Source: Oligoflexales bacterium
GTDB taxonomy: Bacteria > Bdellovibrionota_B > Oligoflexia > Oligoflexales > CACXFL01
DNA: 7,794 nt
Direction of reading: 5' to 3'
Assembly: GCA_028282865.1 (NCBI GenBank)
Contig: JANQHA010000522.1
Span: 1-7,794, forward strand
Each line of letters starts with the position of its first letter. Position 1 is the first letter of the stretch. A program made the translations under genes and the position numbers. The notes under the pieces are model-generated. The model saw nothing but the letters and a program-made list of their open reading frames with translations. It was not told the DNA's origin and did not search any database. Positions 1 to 5,959 of the stretch are shown here, piece by piece.

Positions 1-8
1 CCATAATT

Positions 9-797
9 TTAAATGATCCCCGTTGTAAGCCCACCATCGACTTGAATAACGTTACCGGTCATATAAGCTGCTTTATCTGAGCATAAGAAAGCAACTAAAT
101 GGCCTATCTCTTCAGGCTTACCCAGGCGCTGCATAGGGATTTTCTCTTCTGATAGCTTTAGTGAATCGCCGAAGCTAATGTTTTTAAGGTTGGCTCGAGC
201 CTCAATGCTTTTTTTAGATCGGTTGGTCATAATTGAGCCTGGACATATAAGATGCACGGTGATGTTCTTTGGCGCGAGCTTCTTTGATAAGGTTTTTTGC
301 ACTGCCGCGAGGCCACCTCTGACAAAGTTAGATAAATCGAGGTTATCTATAGGCTGCTTAACCGAAACGGAGCCAATAGTGATAATCCGACCCCAATTCT
401 GTTCTTCCATCTTGGCTAAGGCTAATCTCGTCGCCCTAAATACTGATAGTGCATGGCTTTTAAATATATTGAGCCATTGATCGTCCGAGATCGAAGCGAG
501 GTCTCCCGGAGGAGGTCCACCGTTACTATTGATTAAAATATCGCAGCCACCCCATGTCTCATTAACTTGGTTAAAAACCTGGTCAATGTCTTTTTCTTCC
601 GCCAGGTCACAGGGAATTAGGTGAACCTCACCATCGATCGATTTTTTGGCCGCTTCCAGCTTTTCAGTATTTCTCGACGAAATAATGACTCGATGGCCAT
701 CAGCGGCGAGCTGTTGGGCGCAGCCTAAGCCAATACCGTCGCTGCCACCAAAAATTACTGCAGTTTTTTTGTCTATTGTGTTAGAGACAGAAGTCAT
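9..797 (-). CDS. SDR family oxidoreductase with degenerate catalytic motif
   Basis: This 262-residue Rossmann-fold protein belongs to the short-chain dehydrogenase/reductase family. Visible motifs are the nucleotide-binding glycine motif GGSDGIG (residues 17-23), NSNGG in place of the usual NNAG (90-94), the active-site strand ending in S143, and the PG after beta-6 (186-187). At the usual YxxxK position the protein has SNFVR (156-160), so Tyr becomes Ser and Lys becomes Arg. As I recall, the subgroup called BKR-like SDR-like carries a similar SNxxR sequence. A classical Ser-Tyr-Lys dehydrogenase mechanism is therefore doubtful, although NAD(P) binding is plausible. The ATG at 797 is preceded by AAGG eight bases upstream. 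The gene is divergent from the deacetylase gene. SDRs occur in nonulosonic-acid clusters (for example PtmA), so sugar tailoring is possible but is only an inference from context. The family call is firm; the reaction is unknown. Confidence 0.93.
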   Translation of the reverse strand: MTSVSNTIDKKTAVIFGGSDGIGLGCAQQLAADGHRVIISSRNTEKLEAAKKSIDGEVHLIPCDLAEEKDIDQVFNQVNETWGGCDILINSNGGPPPGDLASISDDQWLNIFKSHALSVFRATRLALAKMEEQNWGRIITIGSVSVKQPIDNLDLSNFVRGGLAAVQKTLSKKLAPKNITVHLICPGSIMTNRSKKSIEARANLKNISFGDSLKLSEEKIPMQRLGKPEEIGHLVAFLCSDKAAYMTGNVIQVDGGLTTGII

Positions 798-808
798 ATC
801 ATTACCTT

Positions 809-841
809 AATATGTTAGCGTCTGGGGCAAGTTAACATATT
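809..841. repeat. Perfect 9-base inverted repeat in the divergent gap (operator- or hairpin-like)
   Basis: AATATGTTA (809-817) is exactly matched by its reverse complement TAACATATT (833-841), with 15 bases between the arms. In the SDR direction the second arm abuts the AAGG ribosome-binding site, so a leader hairpin could touch translation initiation. In the deacetylase direction the repeat ends 45 bases before the start codon, a plausible operator position. The repeat is seen directly; its function is inferred. The arms are AT-rich, so a chance origin is possible. Confidence 0.5.
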
Positions 842-862
842 GAAAGCGATTTTTAAAAAGGA

Positions 863-893
863 ATTATAGACTTAGGAGTCATAGCATTGTCCA
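863..893 (-). promoter_or_regulatory. Candidate sigma-70 promoter for the SDR gene
   Basis: Read on the minus strand there is a perfect TATAAT (868 down to 863). TGGACA (893 down to 888) lies 19 bases upstream, a 5-of-6 match to TTGACA. The spacing is longer than the ideal 17. The -35 box overlaps the start of the divergent deacetylase gene. Transcription would begin near 856, giving a leader of about 60 bases that contains the inverted repeat at 809-841. This is a pattern match only. Confidence 0.4.
874..878 (+). promoter_or_regulatory. Ribosome-binding site fixing the TTG start of the deacetylase
   Basis: AGGAG lies eight bases before the TTG at 887. No ATG or GTG start is equally well placed: the first in-frame ATG (911) falls inside the conserved MYHYV motif, so the TTG start is preferred. 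Confidence 0.75.
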
Positions 894-1867
894 GCCAAGT
901 ATCGATAATTATGTATCATTATGTTCGTGACTTGACCGCTACGCGCTACCCGAACATCAAAGGTTTAGAGCTGTCTGCTTTTCGCAACCAAATCGACTAT
1001 TTTAAGAGGTTTTATCATTTTGTAACGGTAGCGGAATGCATTGCGGCATTGAGAGGTGAGGTCGAACTGCCAAAGAATTCAGTTTTACTAACCTTTGACG
1101 ATGCTATTCTTGACCACTATACCAATGTTTTCCCATTGCTTGATGAAAATGGAATCCAAGGGTGCTTTTTCCCTCCTGCACGCGCGATTCTTGAAAATGA
1201 GATGCTCGACATACATAAGATTCACTTTATTTTAGCGGTGACCTCTGACCCAGATAAAATGCTGACAGAAGTTTTTCAGTTTATGGATGAGTATCGCTCT
1301 GAAAAATCATTGCCCGATAATGATTATTATAAAACAAACTTTCTTAAGCCTATGAGGTTTGATCACAAGTACATCGGTTTAATTAAAAAGCTTTTACAAA
1401 GAGAGCTTCCAAAAGAGTTAAGGACCAAAATTGTTAATGAATTATTTTCAAAATATGTAAGTGTCGATGAACGAGCTTTTTGTGAAGAGCTTTACATGTC
1501 GGTTGATCAGATTAAGGCCCTCCAGCGCAATGGGATGTATATTGGAAGTCATTGCCATGATCATGTTTGGTTGAACTCCGTGGACCCGCAGGAACAAAGA
1601 CGGCAGATTGAGTTGTCTTTAGAGTTTCTTCATACCGTAGGTGCCCCGACTAAAGATTGGGTGATGTGTTATCCACATGGTGGCTACGATGATTCCGTTA
1701 TTAATATCTTGCGAGAAAATGATTGTGCGATGGGTCTTGCTGTTCAGGTTGGTATTGCGAATCTGTCCCAGCAAAATGCTTTTATTTTAAGACGGTTGGA
1801 TACGAATGATATACCCAAAGAACCGGGTGCTAAGGCGAATGAGTGGACTCAAAAGGTGTTGGTATGA
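887..1867 (+). CDS. NodB-type polysaccharide deacetylase family protein, cytoplasmic
   Basis: This 326-residue protein is of the carbohydrate esterase 4 (NodB) type, which removes N- or O-acetyl groups from sugars using a metal ion. Family signatures appear in order: MYHYV near the N-terminus (9-13), motif 1 LTFDDA with D71 and D72, motif 2 GSHCHDH with the HxxxH metal pair H222 and H226, and motif 3 YPHGGYDD (262-269). The expected catalytic aspartate and metal ligands are thus present. Between motifs 1 and 2 lies a long, mostly helical, charged insert (about 105-210) not found in minimal NodB domains. There is no signal peptide or membrane segment, so it probably acts on a cytoplasmic precursor such as a nucleotide sugar, lipid-linked sugar or free sugar rather than on finished polymer. 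Its stop overlaps the next start as ATGA, indicating translational coupling. The family call is strong and the substrate unknown. Confidence 0.92.
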   Translation: MSSQVSIIMYHYVRDLTATRYPNIKGLELSAFRNQIDYFKRFYHFVTVAECIAALRGEVELPKNSVLLTFDDAILDHYTNVFPLLDENGIQGCFFPPARAILENEMLDIHKIHFILAVTSDPDKMLTEVFQFMDEYRSEKSLPDNDYYKTNFLKPMRFDHKYIGLIKKLLQRELPKELRTKIVNELFSKYVSVDERAFCEELYMSVDQIKALQRNGMYIGSHCHDHVWLNSVDPQEQRRQIELSLEFLHTVGAPTKDWVMCYPHGGYDDSVINILRENDCAMGLAVQVGIANLSQQNAFILRRLDTNDIPKEPGAKANEWTQKVLV

Positions 1868-2634
1868 GTGTAGCTGTTTCTGACGGAGAGGTCGTTTATA
1901 GAGTCAAACATAATGGGAAAGAGTGTCTGGTAACTCAGAAGGATAAAGATTACTACCATGTTTTAATAGGAGACTTGTTCAAAGAACTCCGGCAAGACTC
2001 TGAAGTAATCAAAATATCCGATACCAGCCTTTTGCCTCCTGTAAGACCATCGAAGGTAGTAGGGATCGGAACTAATTTCTTAGAAGAAAGTGTGGATGCC
2101 GTTAAAACGATTCCCACAACGTTTGTCATGCCTCCTTCGGCCATAGTAGCTAGCGGTAGCGATGTCTCCATTAAACCCTATTTTAACTCCGTGCTCGCAG
2201 AAGGCGAACTTGGAGTGGTCATTCGCAAAACTGCTAAGCAAGTTGATAAAAATCACGTCAATGAATTTATTTTGGGATACACTATTGTAAACGATCTTTC
2301 TGGTCGTGATTCTTCTTTGGAGACAGTTTCAAATTTTGTGAAGAAAAGTTGCGATGGGTTTGTTCCAATGGGACCGGGAATTTTGTTGTCTTCCAATATC
2401 GAGCATTTTAATATTCAAACTGTTGTTAATGGCGAGGTGAGGCAGCAGGGCTCTACAAAAAATCTGATATATTCCATTGCAGAATGTATTGAATTTATAA
2501 CTAGTTTTTCTACATTAGAGCCAGGAGATGTTATCTCAATGGGTACCCCGTTACCTAAGCCAAGCTTGGTTTCAGGTGATATCGTTAACGTCTCTATTGA
2601 GCGCATTGGCCAACTGACAAGCACGATTTATTAG
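1864..2634 (+). CDS. Fumarylacetoacetate hydrolase (FAH) family protein
   Basis: This 256-residue protein carries the C-terminal FAH domain found in metal-dependent hydrolases, hydratases and decarboxylases acting on 2-keto or beta-dicarbonyl acids. Visible marks are the entry motif RPSKVVGIGTNF (61-72), the metal ligands E113-x-E115 followed by D144 in VNDLSGRD, KKSCDGFVPMGPG (160-172), VNGEVRQQ (188-195), and EPGDVISMGTP (219-229). One oddity is the usual NYxxH lid motif, which reads NFLEE here, so the conserved histidine is replaced by Glu. I chose the ATG at 1864 because AAGG (1853-1856) stands seven bases upstream and the ATGA overlap with the deacetylase stop is typical of operons. A GTG at 1843 in the same frame lacks this support. 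FAH proteins usually serve catabolism; here a keto-acid sugar is a conceivable substrate, which is inference only. Confidence 0.92.
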   Translation: MSVAVSDGEVVYRVKHNGKECLVTQKDKDYYHVLIGDLFKELRQDSEVIKISDTSLLPPVRPSKVVGIGTNFLEESVDAVKTIPTTFVMPPSAIVASGSDVSIKPYFNSVLAEGELGVVIRKTAKQVDKNHVNEFILGYTIVNDLSGRDSSLETVSNFVKKSCDGFVPMGPGILLSSNIEHFNIQTVVNGEVRQQGSTKNLIYSIAECIEFITSFSTLEPGDVISMGTPLPKPSLVSGDIVNVSIERIGQLTSTIY

Positions 2635-2762
2635 GTCTGCTTACAAAGGCCACTTTACTGATTAGCAAGCGTCTAACAAGCTTAAATAGCCGTGAGAATA
2701 CAGAGAGATAGCTTAATAGCTTTTACTAATCCGGTGGATCTGTTGACCTTCAAGGCTTACGC

Positions 2763-2791
2763 TTGACAATCAAATTAATTTAGTTTACTAG
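2763..2791 (+). promoter_or_regulatory. Possible promoter for the orphan secreted gene
   Basis: A perfect TTGACA (2763-2768) is followed after 17 bases by TACTAG (2786-2791), a weak 3-of-6 match to TATAAT. A better -10 hexamer, TAGAAT (2797-2802), sits 28 bases from the -35, which is too far to pair with it. The evidence is the -35 match and the position upstream of an isolated gene. Confidence 0.35.
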
Positions 2792-2898
2792 TTGCCTAGA
2801 ATGGCCTGGTTCGGCCTGCCTTATTATGGCGCTAGAGGGCCCAGTTAGTTAACACTGCGTGGTACAACACCAATCTCAGTTTTTGCCTATTTTAAATC

Positions 2899-2904
2899 AA
2901 AGAG
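2899..2904 (+). promoter_or_regulatory. Weak ribosome-binding site supporting the ATG at 2910
   Basis: AAAGAG ends five bases before the ATG at 2910. The upstream in-frame GTG at 2859 has no purine-rich site ahead of it. Starting at 2910 also places the hydrophobic segment right at the N-terminus, as a signal peptide requires. Confidence 0.5.
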
Positions 2905-2909
2905 TTTTA

Positions 2910-3989
2910 ATGGTACTGCTAGTTCGAAATATAATCTTTTTAAGCTTTTTTATAGGTACAGCTAGCAATGCTACCGTGAATTCGGAGGATTCGGATAATC
3001 CTGCGAACTCACCTGAATATGCTCATATGATGGAATCAATTGCCCTGCTTAGAGATTCTACTAAAGATAATGCAATTAATGTTTACTTAGAGGTTGCGGC
3101 TAGAGTTCAGAGCTTTAGAGATCTTTTGAGGAATACGAAATCTTCGCAGGCTAGACTTAAGCCTGCTGAAACTCTTAGGGGCCTAGAAAGGGTTAAGTCT
3201 GGAGCTGTAGCTTTGCTTGCTAGGTCTGAAAAAGCCTTTAAGATGCTAACTGCGACCATTGCTGAGCAGCTGAGTATGGGCCGTTTCCCAAATTCATTTA
3301 TTAGAGATACGCACGGCCGAGTTGCTTCTCGCTATCTCAGCTACTTTGTGTCGTTAATTGAAGACCCAGATACTCGTGTTGAAATGACCGCGTTTTCCAT
3401 TCAGACAGTTTTATCTCATGGAAAAAAGGAATTTATACCTACGGTATTTACCGCGGTAGAGCGGGTGCTGCGTTCTATCGAATATTTAACTTTTCCGTCA
3501 CTACAAAGTATATTTAGCAGCCCGCCGATCACGAATAATTATGCGACAGTTTGGGAAAGCAATATTCTAAGTTTGGTCAATTACGATATAGTTCGCTTTT
3601 GGAAATTGCTGTCCGAGGTCTTTTTTTATAGCCACCAAAACTTCTATCTTTTAGATGGAGATTTTGACTCTCCAGACTATAAGAAGCTACGCACTCTATT
3701 TATTTTAGTTAGCAAGTTGACAGGTAAGATTCGAAATAACGAGGATCTTTTAAACAATAACGATCTTTACGGTGATCTCGATTGGATAACGCATACCACT
3801 CAAAAGATTGCGAACGAAATTATGAAAGAATTGCTTGCGGCAGAGGCTTTTGGTGCGAGCAGGTATCTTGAGCATAATGTAATCCAGACTCACATGATGT
3901 ATGCCGAATCAGGCGATTTTGAAGGTGAAGACAATACCTTTTCTGATAACAAAAAAAATGGCTGTAGATCACTGTTTGGTATTAATTAG
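2910..3989 (+). CDS. Hypothetical protein with predicted signal peptide
   Basis: I do not recognise this 359-residue protein. From the ATG at 2910 the N-terminus has a basic residue (R6), a hydrophobic core (about 8-16) and a likely signal peptidase I site after ASNA (residue 21), so export to the periplasm or beyond is expected. There is no lipobox cysteine. The mature part looks largely alpha-helical, with charged amphipathic stretches at about 45-125 and 165-195, and no further transmembrane segment is obvious. The C-terminal 25 residues are acidic and then lysine/asparagine rich, and contain the only cysteine (C352). An in-frame GTG at 2859 would add 17 residues but lacks a ribosome-binding site and would bury the signal peptide. 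The gene stands alone after a long gap and ends by overlapping the convergent sugar transferase gene by eight bases. Its location suggests, but does not show, a role in surface polysaccharide assembly or export. Confidence 0.8.
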   Translation: MVLLVRNIIFLSFFIGTASNATVNSEDSDNPANSPEYAHMMESIALLRDSTKDNAINVYLEVAARVQSFRDLLRNTKSSQARLKPAETLRGLERVKSGAVALLARSEKAFKMLTATIAEQLSMGRFPNSFIRDTHGRVASRYLSYFVSLIEDPDTRVEMTAFSIQTVLSHGKKEFIPTVFTAVERVLRSIEYLTFPSLQSIFSSPPITNNYATVWESNILSLVNYDIVRFWKLLSEVFFYSHQNFYLLDGDFDSPDYKKLRTLFILVSKLTGKIRNNEDLLNNNDLYGDLDWITHTTQKIANEIMKELLAAEAFGASRYLEHNVIQTHMMYAESGDFEGEDNTFSDNKKNGCRSLFGIN

Positions 3990-4002
3990 GCTTATTTTTT
4001 TT
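3951..4002. repeat. A8/T8 inverted tracts flanking the convergent stop overlap
   Basis: Eight A residues plus T (3951-3959) mirror A plus eight T residues (3994-4002) across a 34-base loop that includes both stop codons. On either strand this gives an AT-only stem ending in a T run. The stem is weak and has no GC core, so action as a bidirectional terminator is only possible. Both tracts are coding, for Lys/Asn-rich C-termini. Confidence 0.25.
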
Positions 4003-4602
4003 AGAAGAAAATGGTTCCGGACTTACCTGAGTGCTTGATACTGTCACGCTTTCACTTGCTACGACTTTGATGATAGTTTTTAAAATAATTTTAAGATCTA
4101 ACTTTAAGCAGAGATTATCGACGTAATCTGTATCGAGCTGAAACTTTTGTTCCCAGCTTAGCTGATTTCTTCCTGATACCTGGGCTAAGCCGGTGATTCC
4201 CGGTTTAACATCATGACGACGACGTTGATTGTCGTCATAGTGTGGGAGGTACTGCATTAAGAGTGGCCTCGGACCCACAAAGCTTAGCTCTCCTCTAAGT
4301 ATGTTTATTAGCTGTGGGAGTTCATCGAAGGAAGTGGTTCTCAAGAATTTCCCGACTTTTGTCAACCTTTCATCATCTGAGAGCAATGTCCCGTCGGGCG
4401 ACTTTTTGTCATTCATAGTTTTGAACTTATAGATATAGAAAGGTTTCTCTTGAAACCCAGGTCGAAGTTGTACGAATAGTATTTGTCTATCATTAAAAAT
4501 ATACAGTAGGACCGCAATTGCAGCCATTACTGGCAAGGTAACCAGGAGTAAAACCACGGCAACTATATAATCGAATAAAGGCTTAAATAAAAACTTATAC
4601 AT
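3982..4602 (-). CDS. PglC-like monotopic phosphoglycosyl transferase (bacterial sugar transferase)
   Basis: This 206-residue enzyme of the bacterial sugar transferase family moves a sugar-1-phosphate from a UDP-sugar to undecaprenyl phosphate on the cytoplasmic face of the inner membrane, the first committed step of repeat-unit synthesis. It is the short form, lacking the extra N-terminal helices of WcaJ/WbaP. One hydrophobic re-entrant helix (about 11-36) contains a central Pro24, preceded by Leu where Campylobacter PglC has Ser. Further motifs are YKFKTM (58-63), the catalytic Asp-Glu dyad D93-E94 in SFDELPQL, FVGPRPL (108-114) and KPGITGLAQVSGRN (133-146). The C-terminal 25 residues are a Ser/Thr-rich, lysine-ended tail. 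The start at 4602 matches the family length although no clear ribosome-binding site is seen. Family members use UDP-diNAcBac, UDP-GalNAc, UDP-Gal or UDP-GlcNAc-type donors; the donor cannot be assigned here. The gene is divergent from the glycosyltransferase gene and convergent with the orphan gene. Confidence 0.93.
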   Translation of the reverse strand: MYKFLFKPLFDYIVAVVLLLVTLPVMAAIAVLLYIFNDRQILFVQLRPGFQEKPFYIYKFKTMNDKKSPDGTLLSDDERLTKVGKFLRTTSFDELPQLINILRGELSFVGPRPLLMQYLPHYDDNQRRRHDVKPGITGLAQVSGRNQLSWEQKFQLDTDYVDNLCLKLDLKIILKTIIKVVASESVTVSSTQVSPEPFSSKKNKPN

Positions 4603-4677
4603 AACTGTAGTCTGTGGTAATTATTTAGTACGTTATCGATTCAATCATAAAATCAGATTTTTGTCCAAAAGGAGCTT
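4603..4677. promoter_or_regulatory. Divergent gap between sugar transferase and glycosyltransferase genes
   Basis: These 75 AT-rich bases must hold the transcription and translation start signals for both flanking genes, unless they are read from farther away. AAGGAG (4669-4674) is a strong ribosome-binding sequence for the plus-strand gene, but it sits only three bases from the ATG at 4678. I could not find a well-spaced -35/-10 pair in either direction. Confidence 0.4.
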
Positions 4678-5922
4678 ATGGCGATCGACTACACAGCAGA
4701 ACCCGCCGCCCGTATATGGATGGTGAATCAATATGCCATCACCTCTGAAAGAAGCGGAGGCACTAGGCACCTATCTTTGGCTAAGAGGCTGGTGAAATAT
4801 GGTTGGCAGGTGAGTATTATTGCTTCAAAAAGCCACCATCAATCGATAGAGGAACATGCCGGAAGTCAGAGTATGGAAACTGAAACAGTAGAGGGGGTAA
4901 CCTTTTACTGGCTAAAGTTGCCCAAGTACTATGGGAATAGCTTGAAGCGAATCTGGAATATGCTTAGTTTTGCTGTTTTGCTTTTTAAGTTCTTGTTCAG
5001 CAAGTCTCCAAAAAAACCGGATTTAATTTACGGGTCTAGTCCTCATCTTTTTGGTGCGTTTTCCTCATTAATTATTGCTAAAATTTTGCGCGTGCCTTTT
5101 GTATTGGAGGTTAGAGATTTATGGCCACAGACGTTTATCGACTTAGGTGGCTACTCTAAATGGCACCCATTTATTTGGGGTAACTTAATTTTAGAGACAA
5201 TTCTTTATAGAAATGCTGATCGTATCATTACGTTATTACCAGGTAGCGAAAAACATATGAAATCAAAGGGCGCCAATATTAACCGTATCAGCTGGGTCCC
5301 CAATGGCATCGACTTTTCGATGCTTGATATGCCTTCTCAGCCCAGTGTAAACAATCAGAAAGAGTTTAATTGTGTTTACGCGGGAGCACATGGTTTAGCA
5401 AACGCTTTGGATACGATTTTGGATACTGCAAAAATTGTGTCAGAGCATTCGGAGGGCTCTGGTATTACCTTCGAACTATACGGTGAAGGGCCAGAGCGAG
5501 CCCGCTTGGATGACAGGGTTAAAAATGAAGGCATTGAGAATATTAGTATTTTAGGCCCAGTGTCAAAAAAAGATATTTATCAGGTGATACAGCGCTCGGC
5601 TGTCATGTTAGAGAGCAAGCAGGACACATCTTTATATAAATGGGGTATGAGCTTTAATAAGATATTCGATTATTTTGCCTGTAAAAAGCCAGTTATTATT
5701 GGCTTAGCAGCAGATTACAACCCAGTAGCCGAGTGCAATGCTGGTCGGGTTGTGCCTCCAGAGGATCCGCAGGCTATGGCTGCTGCGATATTAGAGCTGA
5801 AAAAGATGTCTTCTGAATCCCTCGTAAGTATGGGTGAACTTGGCTATGAATATGTACGGCAGCACCATGACTTTGAAGACTTGGCATCTAAATTAGATAC
5901 TTTGCTAAAAGAGTTGGTTTAA
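4678..5922 (+). CDS. Glycosyltransferase family 4, WbuB-like
   Basis: This 414-residue GT-B glycosyltransferase is expected to add a sugar from a nucleotide donor to the undecaprenyl-linked acceptor. The N-terminal acceptor domain begins at MVNQYAIT (15-22) and contains the glycine pair GG (27-28), the LIYGSSPHLFGA segment (116-127) and VLEVRDLWPQ (142-151), which is typical of WbuB-like enzymes. The C-terminal donor domain follows WVPNGID (206-212), with YAGAHG (234-239), LYGEGPER (267-274) and the donor-site stretch SFNKIFDYFACKKPVI (325-340). Two hydrophobic patches (about 96-107 and 125-143) suggest peripheral membrane association rather than spanning. Length is normal for the family. About 12 residues precede the usual first strand. 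WbuB itself transfers N-acetylfucosamine; the sugar used here is not readable. It is followed after 37 bases by the polymerase-like gene on the same strand, so the two are probably co-transcribed. Confidence 0.93.
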   Translation: MAIDYTAEPAARIWMVNQYAITSERSGGTRHLSLAKRLVKYGWQVSIIASKSHHQSIEEHAGSQSMETETVEGVTFYWLKLPKYYGNSLKRIWNMLSFAVLLFKFLFSKSPKKPDLIYGSSPHLFGAFSSLIIAKILRVPFVLEVRDLWPQTFIDLGGYSKWHPFIWGNLILETILYRNADRIITLLPGSEKHMKSKGANINRISWVPNGIDFSMLDMPSQPSVNNQKEFNCVYAGAHGLANALDTILDTAKIVSEHSEGSGITFELYGEGPERARLDDRVKNEGIENISILGPVSKKDIYQVIQRSAVMLESKQDTSLYKWGMSFNKIFDYFACKKPVIIGLAADYNPVAECNAGRVVPPEDPQAMAAAILELKKMSSESLVSMGELGYEYVRQHHDFEDLASKLDTLLKELV

Positions 5923-5959
5923 TATATTTTAGATTCATTGTCTAAGTTGTAAAGATAGT

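Larger units (their letters stand above)
2635..2909. other. Non-coding gap of about 275 bases before the orphan secreted gene
   Basis: Stops are dense in all frames I followed, and no convincing gene remnant or RNA gene was found. The only structure I could support is a possible promoter at 2763-2791. A GGCC-based hairpin at 2803-2816 lacks a following T run and is not called a terminator. The gap separates the deacetylase/FAH operon from the next gene, which suggests independent transcription. Confidence 0.6.

Noticed and set aside
178..480. Plus-strand open frame opposite the SDR gene
   Set aside because: It is fully antisense to a well-supported gene, has no ribosome-binding site, and its product resembles no family.
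840..870. TTGAAA (840-845) with TATAGA (865-870) as a promoter for the deacetylase
   Set aside because: The 19-base spacing is long and the implied transcription start would fall within or after the AGGAG ribosome-binding site.
1843..1863. In-frame GTG at 1843 as an upstream start of the FAH gene
   Set aside because: The ATG at 1864 has a well-spaced AAGG and the typical ATGA stop/start overlap; the GTG lies deeper inside the deacetylase gene without a ribosome-binding site.
2152..2162. ops-like sequence AGCGGTAGCGA (9 of 11 to the RfaH-recruiting element)
   Set aside because: It is internal to the FAH coding region rather than in a leader ahead of a long operon, and the core is short enough to arise by chance.
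1953..2624. Two short minus-strand open frames (1953-2171 and 2415-2624) inside the FAH gene
   Set aside because: They lie opposite conserved FAH motifs and lack start signals.
2803..2816. GGCC-TGGTTC-GGCC hairpin in the long gap as a terminator
   Set aside because: The stem is only four base pairs and is not followed by a T run.
2859..2909. In-frame GTG at 2859 as start of the orphan secreted protein
   Set aside because: No purine-rich site precedes it, and it would put 17 polar residues ahead of a clear signal peptide.
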